Source: Zygnema cylindricum
Lineage: Eukaryota; Streptophyta; Zygnematophyceae; Zygnematales; Zygnemataceae
Direction: 5' to 3'
DNA length: 64,000 nt
Assembly (NCBI GenBank): GCA_037447655.1
Contig: JBBHKE010000492.1
Span: 38,310 to 102,309 of the forward strand
Part shown: positions 23,501 to 31,900 of the stretch, in pieces
Numbering within the stretch: position 1 is the first letter of the stretch
Layout: each line of letters starts with the position of its first letter
Position numbers and translations under genes: made by a program
Notes under the pieces: model-generated
The model's input: the letters and a program-made list of their open reading frames with translations, nothing else
Database searches by the model: none
Told to the model about the DNA's origin: nothing

Positions 23501-23621
23501 GGGAGTCAGTGATTTGGGAAGCACTGGTTTAGGAACAGATGAGAAAATGGTAGGATCGGTATATTCTGGAAGCAAAAAAGAGAGAGCTTCTATGAGGTTG
23601 TTTGGGTCCATGGTAGTTTAG
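17580..23621 (+). CDS. Giant Myb/SANT, coiled-coil and RS-domain protein
   Basis: A single uninterrupted frame of 2013 codons in a locus where other genes are cut into short exons. Residues ~92-137 and ~143-190 are two SANT/Myb repeats: KGKWSAEEDRALLQFVERFG...ACRDRYRTSLDP, then KLEDERLLEIYKEYGAKW...RTRVQLAARLRTLL. An acidic stretch follows at ~275-300. Residues ~417-475 match the C-terminus of the neighbouring minus-strand Myb protein. From there to ~1010 it is nearly continuous Glu/Lys-rich coiled coil, including two 48/49-residue repeats (514-610) and three 28-residue repeats starting C(M/L/I)EKN (611-694). More coiled coil reaches ~1380. Residues ~1388-1480 are an RS domain (SRSRERRRRS, then runs of SRS), as in splicing regulators. 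The C-terminal ~500 residues are charged, with an aromatic patch (KLKFWFNSRC) near 1786. Likely nuclear and DNA-binding; function unknown. The start ATG follows an in-frame stop region and a candidate leader exon. An AATAAA lies 235 nt after the stop. Confidence 0.85.
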   Translation: MKISGRGMKHGSISTRRPNLTERKLFPVDCVKEKARKSLADRSALDNLSIVAGVQADIDAGTQPILSTENVESFQSKVLRKTTTSQAETNKGKWSAEEDRALLQFVERFGADHWSKARPLGFVNRTARACRDRYRTSLDPANFSSQKLEDERLLEIYKEYGAKWHKHATDSIFSGRTRVQLAARLRTLLNDAGKSEGIGKEGKGREKYVGGGEGSMSDDKTEKGRSHGKGTRNIMQLGNITVKTGITSGRNIVQKTRRRKSELGIGVEGREAKFCDDSEEEDVDEWQDGDDEKFQDEKEEGDTLIQNGKIQSGKFMRGKEETRLEKGKEEGQGRKGGEGHDVETRVMAESSKECHIERKEGGETEERNEREKMNSGKKMTDDDLGGANHPAENFLFSDEEEGFSDDDEGGRIVIGHNDEYVEEAKRNAVKEVYLEWSTKLQEKEEEWNCERNKLKAEVQNLSDEVSKLRVFSEEKTTKEMQGEGVAGHVEQEGGKEAMEDSCPLELERNIWKSETEKRDTEMRVAGELENENLRSKEMEGIIQELEEKWKEAEEKNIELKSETEKTDTEIRRVVGELEKEKLRSKEKEGIVEELEEKWKKAEEKNIELMSCMEKNELLTNSLKKENQELEQKKDELISCLEKNKIILRSLNKENQAKAQKLEELTLCIEKNEEVLKSLNKKNQELEQKTEDLHSMVKEKKTVALELEKERKRTEIENETRRSTLEKEIEVVRSEMDSEMKRSELEKEKLRLTLGKEKEAVIVELDKERKRLELEKEVVKSTLEKKNEAIRLQLEKEKEQLKKVEEKVVNVDDIEQKWKKKLEEKDKEMEEEMFSMELKWKKKLEEKDRKIEELVLTNDFSKEEQKWIERLLEQEELVQGLQHKLREKEKVEQMKFNVVTSQDQLNNSSPEKPMSLSVELEVRKEDGTSVDGKNENNGAFPQTRGKNVKGNGGPPVKDKVVEDLQRRLAQKEAELKKKLVDERKWREIRRGLEDEKIAAQNEAKELRLDLQEEQRFKVRAMAEIRDLHETKAALKKQVAGRGPGWVREEVLKEKEMAMKRMEDDFGREKEKLTKSFSNIRERFLERGRQMEGLRKQVEALKEMKRESAEHLQNIPNEVEQSKASEKVVATLRKVAGVMRNIMEEQQKEPVILRLQKRNSEGDRESGDGEEKRVIDDCNQTLGRSVEETIEQSKPNEKCREIGTPVTCAEKQETIINSGEGGDVGITNTDSGTRSNSEQQTMMFSENQDLLLLRLEKRVKELICTVSEKDERIWFLEGQVGHLREEVSVLQESRAALEKNFVKMQQTEASAIRRGREDLAEARKNYEGEIASLEREMGEWKGKYFHERDVKREAQTRAAEFRKDYTLIKEELEQEKRRGQRRVGPRRVDRSRSRERRRRSWTPSCSASRSSPRSHSRSRCHSRSRSHSRSRSRSQYGPLSPSRSCSRSLSPSPSCSRSISVSRSGPQSQTSSSSRETRRRMRSLSCDSRPKSRARLRKLTTTGKQVATPENGKNRGLSKDKQKSRGNERSKSESLNHVRIRKGKGKREATSLGESSARSEGEEQHKHKRKRGVEGTLQESSSGRSGQEKRKQGRVNVGSVRKDGSHESSEPSSESGYKEEAVRKKKRGGSKTQLNEKNEVKKPGVPIITTSCKVAVKGKRAGNVNEISMKSPAKKLSVNLEADEMSAKQSLTCNETIHSSTETPLSTKTIIKFKSVDPKVGDESEKQLVSTEDIQPNSAKDGKRKLGTKNLEVDVTGRGESISQVDPVGGSESRTKEANPDGKPREGKLKFWFNSRCSDSPLEGSARTRGWSAERFFEGRPSLKETEGLQTENEAGVGSLKGEKVGKGKTEAGCGPWLEDNVGTENEGEEEAQTIGLSLVLPGRDLKASKALQIWGDDLRLKTGGSLSCNKQLMGLSENQENVLMFGRGISSGNHWEKSCDGDENSNLDLVLGNGTPSLGSGRLTEEEQLGGPTGKGVSDLGSTGLGTDEKMVGSVYSGSKKERASMRLFGSMVV

Positions 23622-25674
23622 CTTTGTTTTGTTGTTCGACAGTTACCCAACTGTTATTGGAACAGTTGTTTAGTAGCAAAAACGGGGGCCATGGGAGTTT
23701 CTGCAATGAATGATTTGGGTGAACACGGGTGTCACGTAGACAGATGTGTGTTTTTGGGACGTGCTTTTAGGAACTAGTTCCAATTTTGGAAGCAGAGATA
23801 ACTTTCTTCCAGGACTGGATATCTGGATTTGATAGCAGTTGAGGATTTTTCTGTAAATAAATTTTTTTTACCTACTATTTGTGTTTTCTTCCGCTTCTGC
23901 GTTTATTTTCTCGTCGATTCCTCTTAGTAATTTCACAACCATTTCTCACGTCCCTCGTTTCCTTTTTAAGGACATTTCTATGTTTGGTGCCATGGATCTG
24001 GCCTTCGCCCATGAGCCTATGTGCTGTCCTCAAATTGCAATTTGTTAATTCTTTGTTTACCATCTGTTGCATTAACGTACACTTGATAAAAGCCAATGGG
24101 TGTGCACATATTAGAACTAATCATCAACGTGAAGTTTTACTGACCATCAATTTGCCCACGGCACCAGGATTTGTCAGTGCATCGAGCAAAAAGTTCAATG
24201 TCAGATACAGAGACAGGCAGCATTTATGTCCACTACTCTGGAAAGCAAGTGTATTATTATCTGAGGATGGTGCATCTATTCCATATTTGTGCTAAAAGAG
24301 GTGAAAAGATCAGTTTGGCAAGACTGTACTGTGATGTGACCATGATTCCAGACATCATAAGTGTCCTCGACAGGTGTATGAGCCCACAACGACCAATAAT
24401 AGTTCAATGAGTACCTACGAAAGAAACATCCATGTCTAGACATAAATCTACGCAATAGTTTGTCTTGAGATTTTGGTCTCTTCTGGACATACACGTAAGA
24501 AGAAGTAATGGATGGTGTAACTTTACCCAAGACATGGCATGAATGAGGAATAGAGTCAAACAAGCCAGGAAGTTGGAAGAAAGGGATCTGCCATAAGTTG
24601 ATGCACTGTTCAGGATGGTAATAGGAATGCAGATGAGAGACATGCAATTCGGTTGTTAATCTCTGATAGAATAGCAAGCAGGATGTTGAAAAAAGAAGCG
24701 GTGGCATATCTTCTGGAGAAAGTTAGGACATGATATTCCATTGAATATTGCAACGAGATCAGTTCACCATTAGGTGTTGTTATCATAATTATCCTTGACA
24801 TTGTGGTCATTATCATTCACACATTCTTGAGCTAACAGTAAATTGAACGGTTATCAAGCTTATCAAAACCATTGGCAGCCCAAATATTTCCGTCCAACTA
24901 TGGTCAAGCCCTGTTAGACTACGATGGGTCATGAAACAAGATGGTACAATCAAACAGAAACAGAACCTGTCGCAGTGTGCTAATCTACTGTATTTTAAAA
25001 TAGGCACAACTTGTAGAGCTGACACTCACGATAGCATCTTCACTACTGCAAGAAAGATATAAAATTTTACTCTGAAAAAGACTACCCACCTGTAGATTGT
25101 CGAGATATACAAGCGCAGAATGACTCGAAACACTCTCTCAGTGAAAGAGCCAAAATTTTAATTACTAATGCAGACCATCTGAGAGTTACGTCACATCAAA
25201 AAGCATAAACAGATATTTACTCATGCTGTTTACTCAAATTACTGTTTTGAAGATCTACGCGTTACACTGCAGTAATTCTGCCAGCAATGAAATCTAAACC
25301 ACGTGCGTTCTACTAAATTTCCTACCTTATTTGCTCTACTAATAGTTGGGTTCTACCGGAAAAAAACCTGTACCTCCTTATTCTCACCCTTTCTCTGCAA
25401 CATCACCATCACACTTCACCACTTCCCAGAAACTGGCGCTATAAACATGTTTACATGAAATTTATACAGCTCCTAATGTTCAGTTACTTTCCATACGAAT
25501 GCTGTTACTAAGCTTAATGTACCGGCTTCTTTTCAAGACTTGCCAAGACCCCCTCAGGTCTCTCTCTAGTGTGTCTACAATTATGAACAGAAAACATCAG
25601 GTAAACTCCGTTTCTTGATTTCAATTTGAAGTCTATCAGTTCAGAAAAAGAAACTGAAGTGGTCAGAACTATCT
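23622..25674. other. Shared 3' space between convergent Myb genes
   Basis: About 2 kb between the stop codons of two genes that run towards each other. Frames on both strands resemble no protein and are probably 3' untranslated or intergenic DNA. A plus-strand AATAAA at 23856-23861 could end the large Myb transcript. Confidence 0.5.
23856..23861 (+). terminator. Candidate poly(A) signal of the large Myb gene
   Basis: AATAAA followed by a T-rich run, 235 nt past the stop codon. Confidence 0.45.
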
Positions 25675-26910
25675 CTAACAATCCAACTTCATTTTACCAG
25701 CATCTTTTCCAAAAGACAGGACCTTCCTTTTTAACTCGTCCACCGATTCCATGAGAAGACGTTTTTCACAATCCCAAGCTTGGCTGGCAGCTGTCAATTT
25801 TGCATGCCATTTTGCTTCTGCATCTGCAACAGCCTTCTCAACAACCTTCTCTACAGCATTCTCTACAGCCTCTTGCTCCCATTTCTTGCGAGCCTTTGCC
25901 ACCTTGTCGACGCTCCAAATTTTTGCCGTAACATCATTGAGAGGTGAACAGTTTTCAGGATCTTCCATTTTGGAACTTACCACTATTTGTAACTCGTTTT
26001 CAACATACTCGTCACTTTTACTACTCTCCAATACAACATTCATGGCTGCTTTTCCACGTTCTGCAATCTTTTTCCCAAACTCCATCAACTGCATTTCCTT
26101 CTCACTCACTTGATTCTCACTATCTGCATCAGAGTGGCCATCTTCGTTGAGTTTCAAACAAATGTTCCGTAAATCCTCCTGTGCACCAACAATGTCGAGA
26201 TCCATGCATGTGTCTCTTAAACAAGATAACTTAACAGTACGGCCTTTCCCCACAGGTTCTACATCTTCCTCCATAGATTTGGAACTTTCCTCTCCTACCT
26301 CGCTCTTACCAAGGCCACTGCTAGAGTTTCCAGTTATCTTTTCAGGCAGAAAAAGACCTCCATCACTACCTCCTGACGTAGTCTTTGACACGCGTCGTTC
26401 CAACAGTTGAGCCCTTCCACGAAGCTGCGTCGGCGTCCGACCCTCAAAAAGTGCTGCAAATTCCTTCCAGCAACGGCCACGATCTGCAATGAGCCGAAAG
26501 AGCATGGCGTCCTCCAGCTTGCTGAATGGCTTTTTGTTTATTGATGGATCCAGAACGAACTTCCAGCGAGTTCTGCAACTGGCTGTGTTGCGATCAAGTA
26601 GCTGTAGCTGCTGAACCAGATGCCAAGCCTTGCCATGTTTCTTCACAAACTCCTTCAGAATTTCGTCTTCCTCTGGAGTCCAATTGCTGCGTAACGTTGC
26701 CTTGACTTTCATTTTCGCACTCTTTGTTACTGGTCGTGGTGAATGTCTCACAGTGTTTGTAACGTCCTTACTATCCAACTTCCTTAAATCCCGTTTCTTG
26801 GGTGTTTCCGGTGTTCCCGATACTGCATTTTTAGCATGACGGAAAGCATCCAGCTGCGGCTTTTCCAGTTCAGTCACAGCTTTCCACTTCTCACGTCTCT
26901 CTGACATCAA
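25675..26910 (-). CDS. Two-repeat Myb/SANT protein with C-terminal coiled coil
   Basis: 411 residues, no introns. A basic N-terminus (1-70) is followed by two Myb/SANT repeats at ~75-120 (NWTPEEDEILKEFVKKHG...CRTRWKFVLDP) and ~125-172 (KLEDAMLFRLIADRGRCW...RTPTQLRGRAQLL). Repeat 1 keeps the spaced tryptophans. Spacing and wording follow the large Myb protein encoded 2 kb away on the other strand, including the LDP linker and the RT.xQL.xRxxLL ending. Residues ~334-411 form an Ala/Glu/Lys helix with KWHAKL, then W.CEK, that matches residues ~417-475 of the large protein, after which this protein stops. Probably a nuclear DNA-binding paralogue lacking the long coil and RS tail. The middle (175-330) is acidic and Ser-rich. 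The start codon is the first of two adjacent Met codons. Confidence 0.85.
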   Translation of the reverse strand: MMSERREKWKAVTELEKPQLDAFRHAKNAVSGTPETPKKRDLRKLDSKDVTNTVRHSPRPVTKSAKMKVKATLRSNWTPEEDEILKEFVKKHGKAWHLVQQLQLLDRNTASCRTRWKFVLDPSINKKPFSKLEDAMLFRLIADRGRCWKEFAALFEGRTPTQLRGRAQLLERRVSKTTSGGSDGGLFLPEKITGNSSSGLGKSEVGEESSKSMEEDVEPVGKGRTVKLSCLRDTCMDLDIVGAQEDLRNICLKLNEDGHSDADSENQVSEKEMQLMEFGKKIAERGKAAMNVVLESSKSDEYVENELQIVVSSKMEDPENCSPLNDVTAKIWSVDKVAKARKKWEQEAVENAVEKVVEKAVADAEAKWHAKLTAASQAWDCEKRLLMESVDELKRKVLSFGKDAGKMKLDC

Positions 26911-28056
26911 TGCAAAGCTATTTAACTTCTCACTTTATAAGAAGTGAGAAACCTCCTCGCTGAGAAAACGCCAAGCTGGTAATGCAGCTGCTGTTTGAGT
27001 AACTTTTAGCGCAAAGAATGTCACAAATTCAAACGAGTGCACAAATTCAAAAAATGCAGAGTTCGTGATTGGTTTGCCTGCAATAGAGGAAAATAACTAG
27101 TCGAAAGCTTTACAATACACAATGTAAAACCATCTGTGACCTTGTTTAAAATTGAACTTTTGAAAGTCCGCCACTTGATTGAGTAAAAGTTTGAAGAAAT
27201 GCGACGTCAACTTTTTGAAAAACATTTTTTTGCCCTCAACCCCCGCGCGTTCATCATGGCGTTCCAAGCAGATGGAAAGGAAAAGTTCAAATTTTGAAAT
27301 AGCAGTCAGTTCGCGAAGACGGGCGCGAGACACACCTTGTTCTTTTTCAAGATTATAAATTATACAGTCTTGCTCAGAATTACAACTGATTTTCTTTCGC
27401 GTAGCTATTTTGAATTTTGATTCATTCGCTTGTTTCATAGCGTGGTTTTAGGGAAGGGCTTTTCTTTTAGTTTTCTGTTTCAATTTTGCCTTGTTCGTTT
27501 TATTTAACAGCGTAAAACATCAGAAACACTCTTCTGGCTTCAGAACGTTGTTTGCTACAATGCACTAGATAAAAATTGTGGTTATTTTTTGACCCTCACT
27601 GAATGGCTACCAACAGTTTGTGGATGGTCTGTCGTTCTCTATGTTGAGTTTTTCTCATATGGACAGGATTGCTGCCACAATTTTCTCTTTAAACTTCACT
27701 TGCCAGCTTTATCGCGTTTTCGCAGGTCTGGAAACCCTTGAATTAAACTCTAGTTTTAGTGAAGCATCTTGCACTACATCCAGGAGGGCATAACAACAGG
27801 ATCAGAAATGTCTACGGTGGCCCATAGTGGGAAAATAGTTCTGACTATTCATTGGCTGTTTTTCTTCTACAACGTGCAATTGCTTGCTGTTTATCTAAAA
27901 GATAAAGTAATAAAATTTTCATCACCTCCTTGTACTCGAGTGTTTGAGCGTGGCCCTACTAACATCCTGATGACCTGGTCTCAATTAGCTTCGGCGAAGC
28001 ATTTGTCTCTAAACATATTACAGCTAAGCTGATTGGTTTCGTGGTTGGCGCTGCAG
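26911..28056. other. Upstream region of the smaller Myb gene; small doubtful ORF
   Basis: Likely promoter and leader of the minus-strand Myb gene. A 113-codon frame on the minus strand (27438 to 27097) is basic and unlike anything I recognise. It is not joined in any obvious way to the Myb gene, so I do not call it a gene. Confidence 0.35.
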
Positions 28057-28351
28057 TCAAGTGAACTCCTCTGCTATATTGCTGGCCTTGGCGTTAAAAA
28101 AGGGAGCATTAAAATGGCATTTAAAGTAAGTTGTTTGATTTCTTTATCTGTGATGATCGAGCGTTCATTCTTGAGGTTATCCTTGCAAAACTCGATGATC
28201 TTCTGCAGTTCACTGATTGAATGAGCGTCTCAACGTTGTTGTTTACTGATGTGAGGAGTGCTTCCTGAAATTCTAGGTGCCACGACTTGCTGCAGTTGCT
28301 GCTCAGTGTTTTTTCAAAGCTGGTGGCAAGAGTAATAGCTTCCGTCATGAG
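28057..28351 (+). pseudogene. Degenerate duplicate of two polyprenyl-synthase exons
   Basis: Two exon-like pieces with good splice borders: 28057-28125 (after GCTGCAG, before GTAAGT) and 28277-28351 (after TTCTAG, before GTGAGT), both phase 0. The second reads VPRLAAVAAQCFFKAGG..., close to VPKLATAAEYFFKVGA... of the real exon at 30721. The first ends just where the exon before it ends in the real gene, and shares an LG.K...M pattern. The intron position is the same. The continuation expected next (ILLLMA...) is absent; a further acceptor-like site at about 28410 leads quickly to a stop. I read this as a partial, decayed tandem copy. Confidence 0.5.
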
Positions 28352-28959
28352 GTGAGTGTTAATTTAGATGAAGGCACGTCTCTTGCGTCATACACCATTC
28401 CTATGACTTTCAGCGGCACAGCACTTTAAATTTAGGACACATGGACTATTTTGCCGTCCATTATGATGTTTGTGAAACATTTAATGAGGGCTCTCAGCTA
28501 TCTGTTGAGTCTGTCTCATTGATTGATGACGTGCATTCCGGGAATCATGATATTCTTAGCAGTCAATATTGTATTGCTCGCGATTTTCGTTTGGATTCCC
28601 GTTTTAATTTGAAAAAATGTCAATGATCCAGTTGTATAAGAAGGGGAATAGTCTCATATTTTATTTTACTTTTTTTTTCCTTCTTATGTCCTTTTCCAAG
28701 TTCAGCATTTCCAGAAGGTCAGTGAACTCGCATATGTTGATAAGGCATATGTGTTCATATCACTTGCTTTCAGTCTCTGTGATGTGGCAAGGAGGAGAAG
28801 TGCTGAGGCAATTGTAACCGTAATTGTATGGAGCAATTTATTCATTTCAGAAGTTTTTATCGTTTATCATTTCTTAGTGAGTTGTCTGTCTTTTTGAACA
28901 GGAAATTTCGGATCATGTGAGTTCCTTGGTTTATGTTTGTCATATTTTTCTCCCTGCAG

Positions 28960-31900
28960 GCCCCGGTCTCTTGGCTCTCCTCTATCGTTCAAACTCCTGG
29001 CTTTGATATATCATCTCAGCGGTCATTTCAGCGTAGGGGAGACCAGCTTTTTTCTGTATCACAGATACACTCTCTTTCACATGAATACTGCCATCAAATG
29101 GCTTCTTGCGCTAGAAATTCAACAATGTCTTCACTTGCCAGTACACCAGAAGTCTTGACTGCCAATGACTATGGGCAACGGACTCCCAGAGGCAATCCTG
29201 TACGGTTTTGCTCCCTCCATTCTGTTGATGCATCAACTTAATGTTTGTTGTCTCAAGCATTTGTAAATACAGTTGTTCTGTTAAAGTTCCCTGTCCAATT
29301 TGTCCTGGTGTGGCTGAATAATTGTTCTTGGCCTTATCATGGACGGCAGTTCATGAGGAATTACTGCGATTTTCATTTTTTGTAACATTTTGGTCTGGCC
29401 ATAGTGAGTGGAGTAACAGTGTGGCCTGATGACTTTTAGTCAATCTTTGGTTTTGCTGCTTAGTGTAAATCGATTTACTTTAATTCCTCCCATAGATTAG
29501 TATGATTGCTAAGGAAGAGAGACTTTTTACTGACAGCCGTGTGGAAAGAGCTTTTAGAGGCAACGTAGTGCCTTCTAAGCTTATGCTTAATAGATTTTTT
29601 GTTGCCACAGTTGATCATGATCAAGCCAAATAGATGTACTGCCCAATGCTATTGCAGTTAATAACTCTAATTCGAATGCTCGTTTTTTTATCCAAAACTA
29701 TGAATAACAGTAATGGGTAAGTGGCCCATACCTAGCCATGTGGCAGGACACAATTTTGTGTAGTTAATACTAAATCTGTTTAAATCCTAGTATTTCACAA
29801 ATTAAAATAGTGAAGTAAGGTGTAGTTCCCGGAATGAACTTTAAGCGACATATCCAGTTTTCGAGATCGCTTACCTCAGACACAATTTAGCATCTTACTG
29901 GTGGAAGTATCGTCAATGGTGATGACTTTAATGGATAATCTTGCTGTGGCAATTGTGGACAGAGCAATTTAGTCCGCTTAGAGTCCACATGATGTGAAGT
30001 GACATCATGGTCATTTGACTGTCGTTCACCAAAGACATTGCGTTTTCTTCCGACACCTTCACTTAACCTCCATATTCCCACCTATTTTTTGAGCCATTTA
30101 GCGGCCACCTTTGTATTTCTCACTTTGACTGGTCTTTTTGCACTGTTATCTTTCACTGATGATGCATGGGCATCCAGGATAGTTGTTGGATGTAGATTTT
30201 GTCGTTCTGCTTTGCTATAGATAATGTCCGCTTGGAAGTTTGCACCTTGGGTCGCATATTATCTTGTATGCATCCATTTGTACTACTGCTCTATCTGCCA
30301 CTTTTGTTGCGTTGCCCATGGTCTGTTTTCCTTTGCTGTAAACTCCTTGCAGGAAGGATATTTGAAAGAAACTGATTGTAGATACTATGTGAGGATACTT
30401 GAGTACTTATTATTTTTTGTGGATGGATTGCAGTTGAGTGGGGTAGATCCCTTCTCGCTTGTGTCTGACGAGTTGGCAATGCTGGGGGAAAAAATGAGGA
30501 AAATGGTGGTAACTGAGGTACTCTCTAATGAGCTCATCAGATTGTCCTCTGGCTTTTTATGGAATGTGGGATGCTTTTGGGGTTATTAGTTCTTTTGACC
30601 TTGATTTTTTTTTTCAGTTGCAGATCACTAATGAGAGGTTTTGGGGGCTAACAGAGTACAAAAGCTTGCTGTCATTTTTTGAACTTTCTTCCTTTCCTGT
30701 ACTTGGGACTGGCTTTCCAGGTACCAAAGCTTGCTACAGCAGCAGAATACTTTTTTAAAGTCGGTGCACAGGGTAAACGTTTTCGCCCCGCGGTAAGAGC
30801 AGTTTTTGGAGCAATCTTAGGATATTCTATTTTTGGATAGTTAAAGCAGTGCTAAACAGAAAAAGCTACAACTTTTATGCTCTTCATTTTGTGCTGTATC
30901 AGTTTCACAACACGCTCATACTGTAGTTGCGTGGTGTTTTTCTGAAGCAGATTCTTTTACTGATGGCCTCGTCCCTCACAGGGTGCTCCCATCAAAAGAT
31001 AGAGCATCAGGGCGACCGCGTTTAGCGGATCCTGATCGTGATTGGCCTTTGATCCCGCTGTTGGCTGCGTTAATCTCTCTCGGTCTCCACCTCTCTCTCC
31101 CTCTCTTTCTCTCCCTCCCTCCCTCTCTCTCTCCCACTTCTTCGACACTCCCTCTCTCCTATCTTTTTCCTCTCCCTCTCCCGCTCCTCTCTCTCTCTCA
31201 GTCGACCAAGTAGGAGATATCATTGGGCACTTTTGTAAACAATGCATGTGTGCAATCAACTTGTGGCCATGCTGTTATAGATTTTGGATTTGGTTTGTTT
31301 GTTAGGAATGACAATTCTTGTTATAAAATAATAAACTTGTTTGCTGTAGCACTTGAAGTTTCATTGCCAATCACGTGTGGAAATGGTCTCTCGGTTTTTA
31401 TTTTTGTGGTATGTTTTTTTTTCTGGTCGGATTTGTTATTATTTAGTATGTATATCGCGTCTCAATCAGTGTGGACCTATATGGCCTTGAAGTATCCCTG
31501 TTTAGTCCCTTTTTGGGTGCACATTGCAAGTCGTGCCACAGGCTTACACAGGCTTTTGTTTCTTGAGGATAAATTGAAGGCTTTTGTGCCTCGTGGATTC
31601 TGAAAATTTCAGTAGCGGCATCTGCTTTGGCTTTAACTTCCAAGTTTGATTTGGAAGCAAAGTTAGATTTCTTGTTTAAAGTGTTTTCTCACATTGTGGC
31701 AGCGAAGATGCTGGAGGTGCCTTAATCAATGGACCATTTTGTATGGTTGATTTCAAATTTTCATGGTTTTTGCGTGGAGTTGCTGGTTGACAGGTGGCAA
31801 GCCTATTGCACGATGATGTTTTGGACCATGCAGACACCCGTAGGGGTGTTGGTTCCCTCAACTACATGATGGGCAACAAGGTGCATACTTCCTGCGTACA

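Noticed and set aside
24276-24707. 143-codon minus-strand frame between the Myb genes
   Set aside because: Compositionally like 3' untranslated sequence; no motif, overlapped by equally long frames on the other strand.
27097-27438. 113-codon minus-strand frame upstream of the smaller Myb gene
   Set aside because: No recognisable domain, no partner exon, and no in-frame connection to the Myb gene. Kept only as a note.
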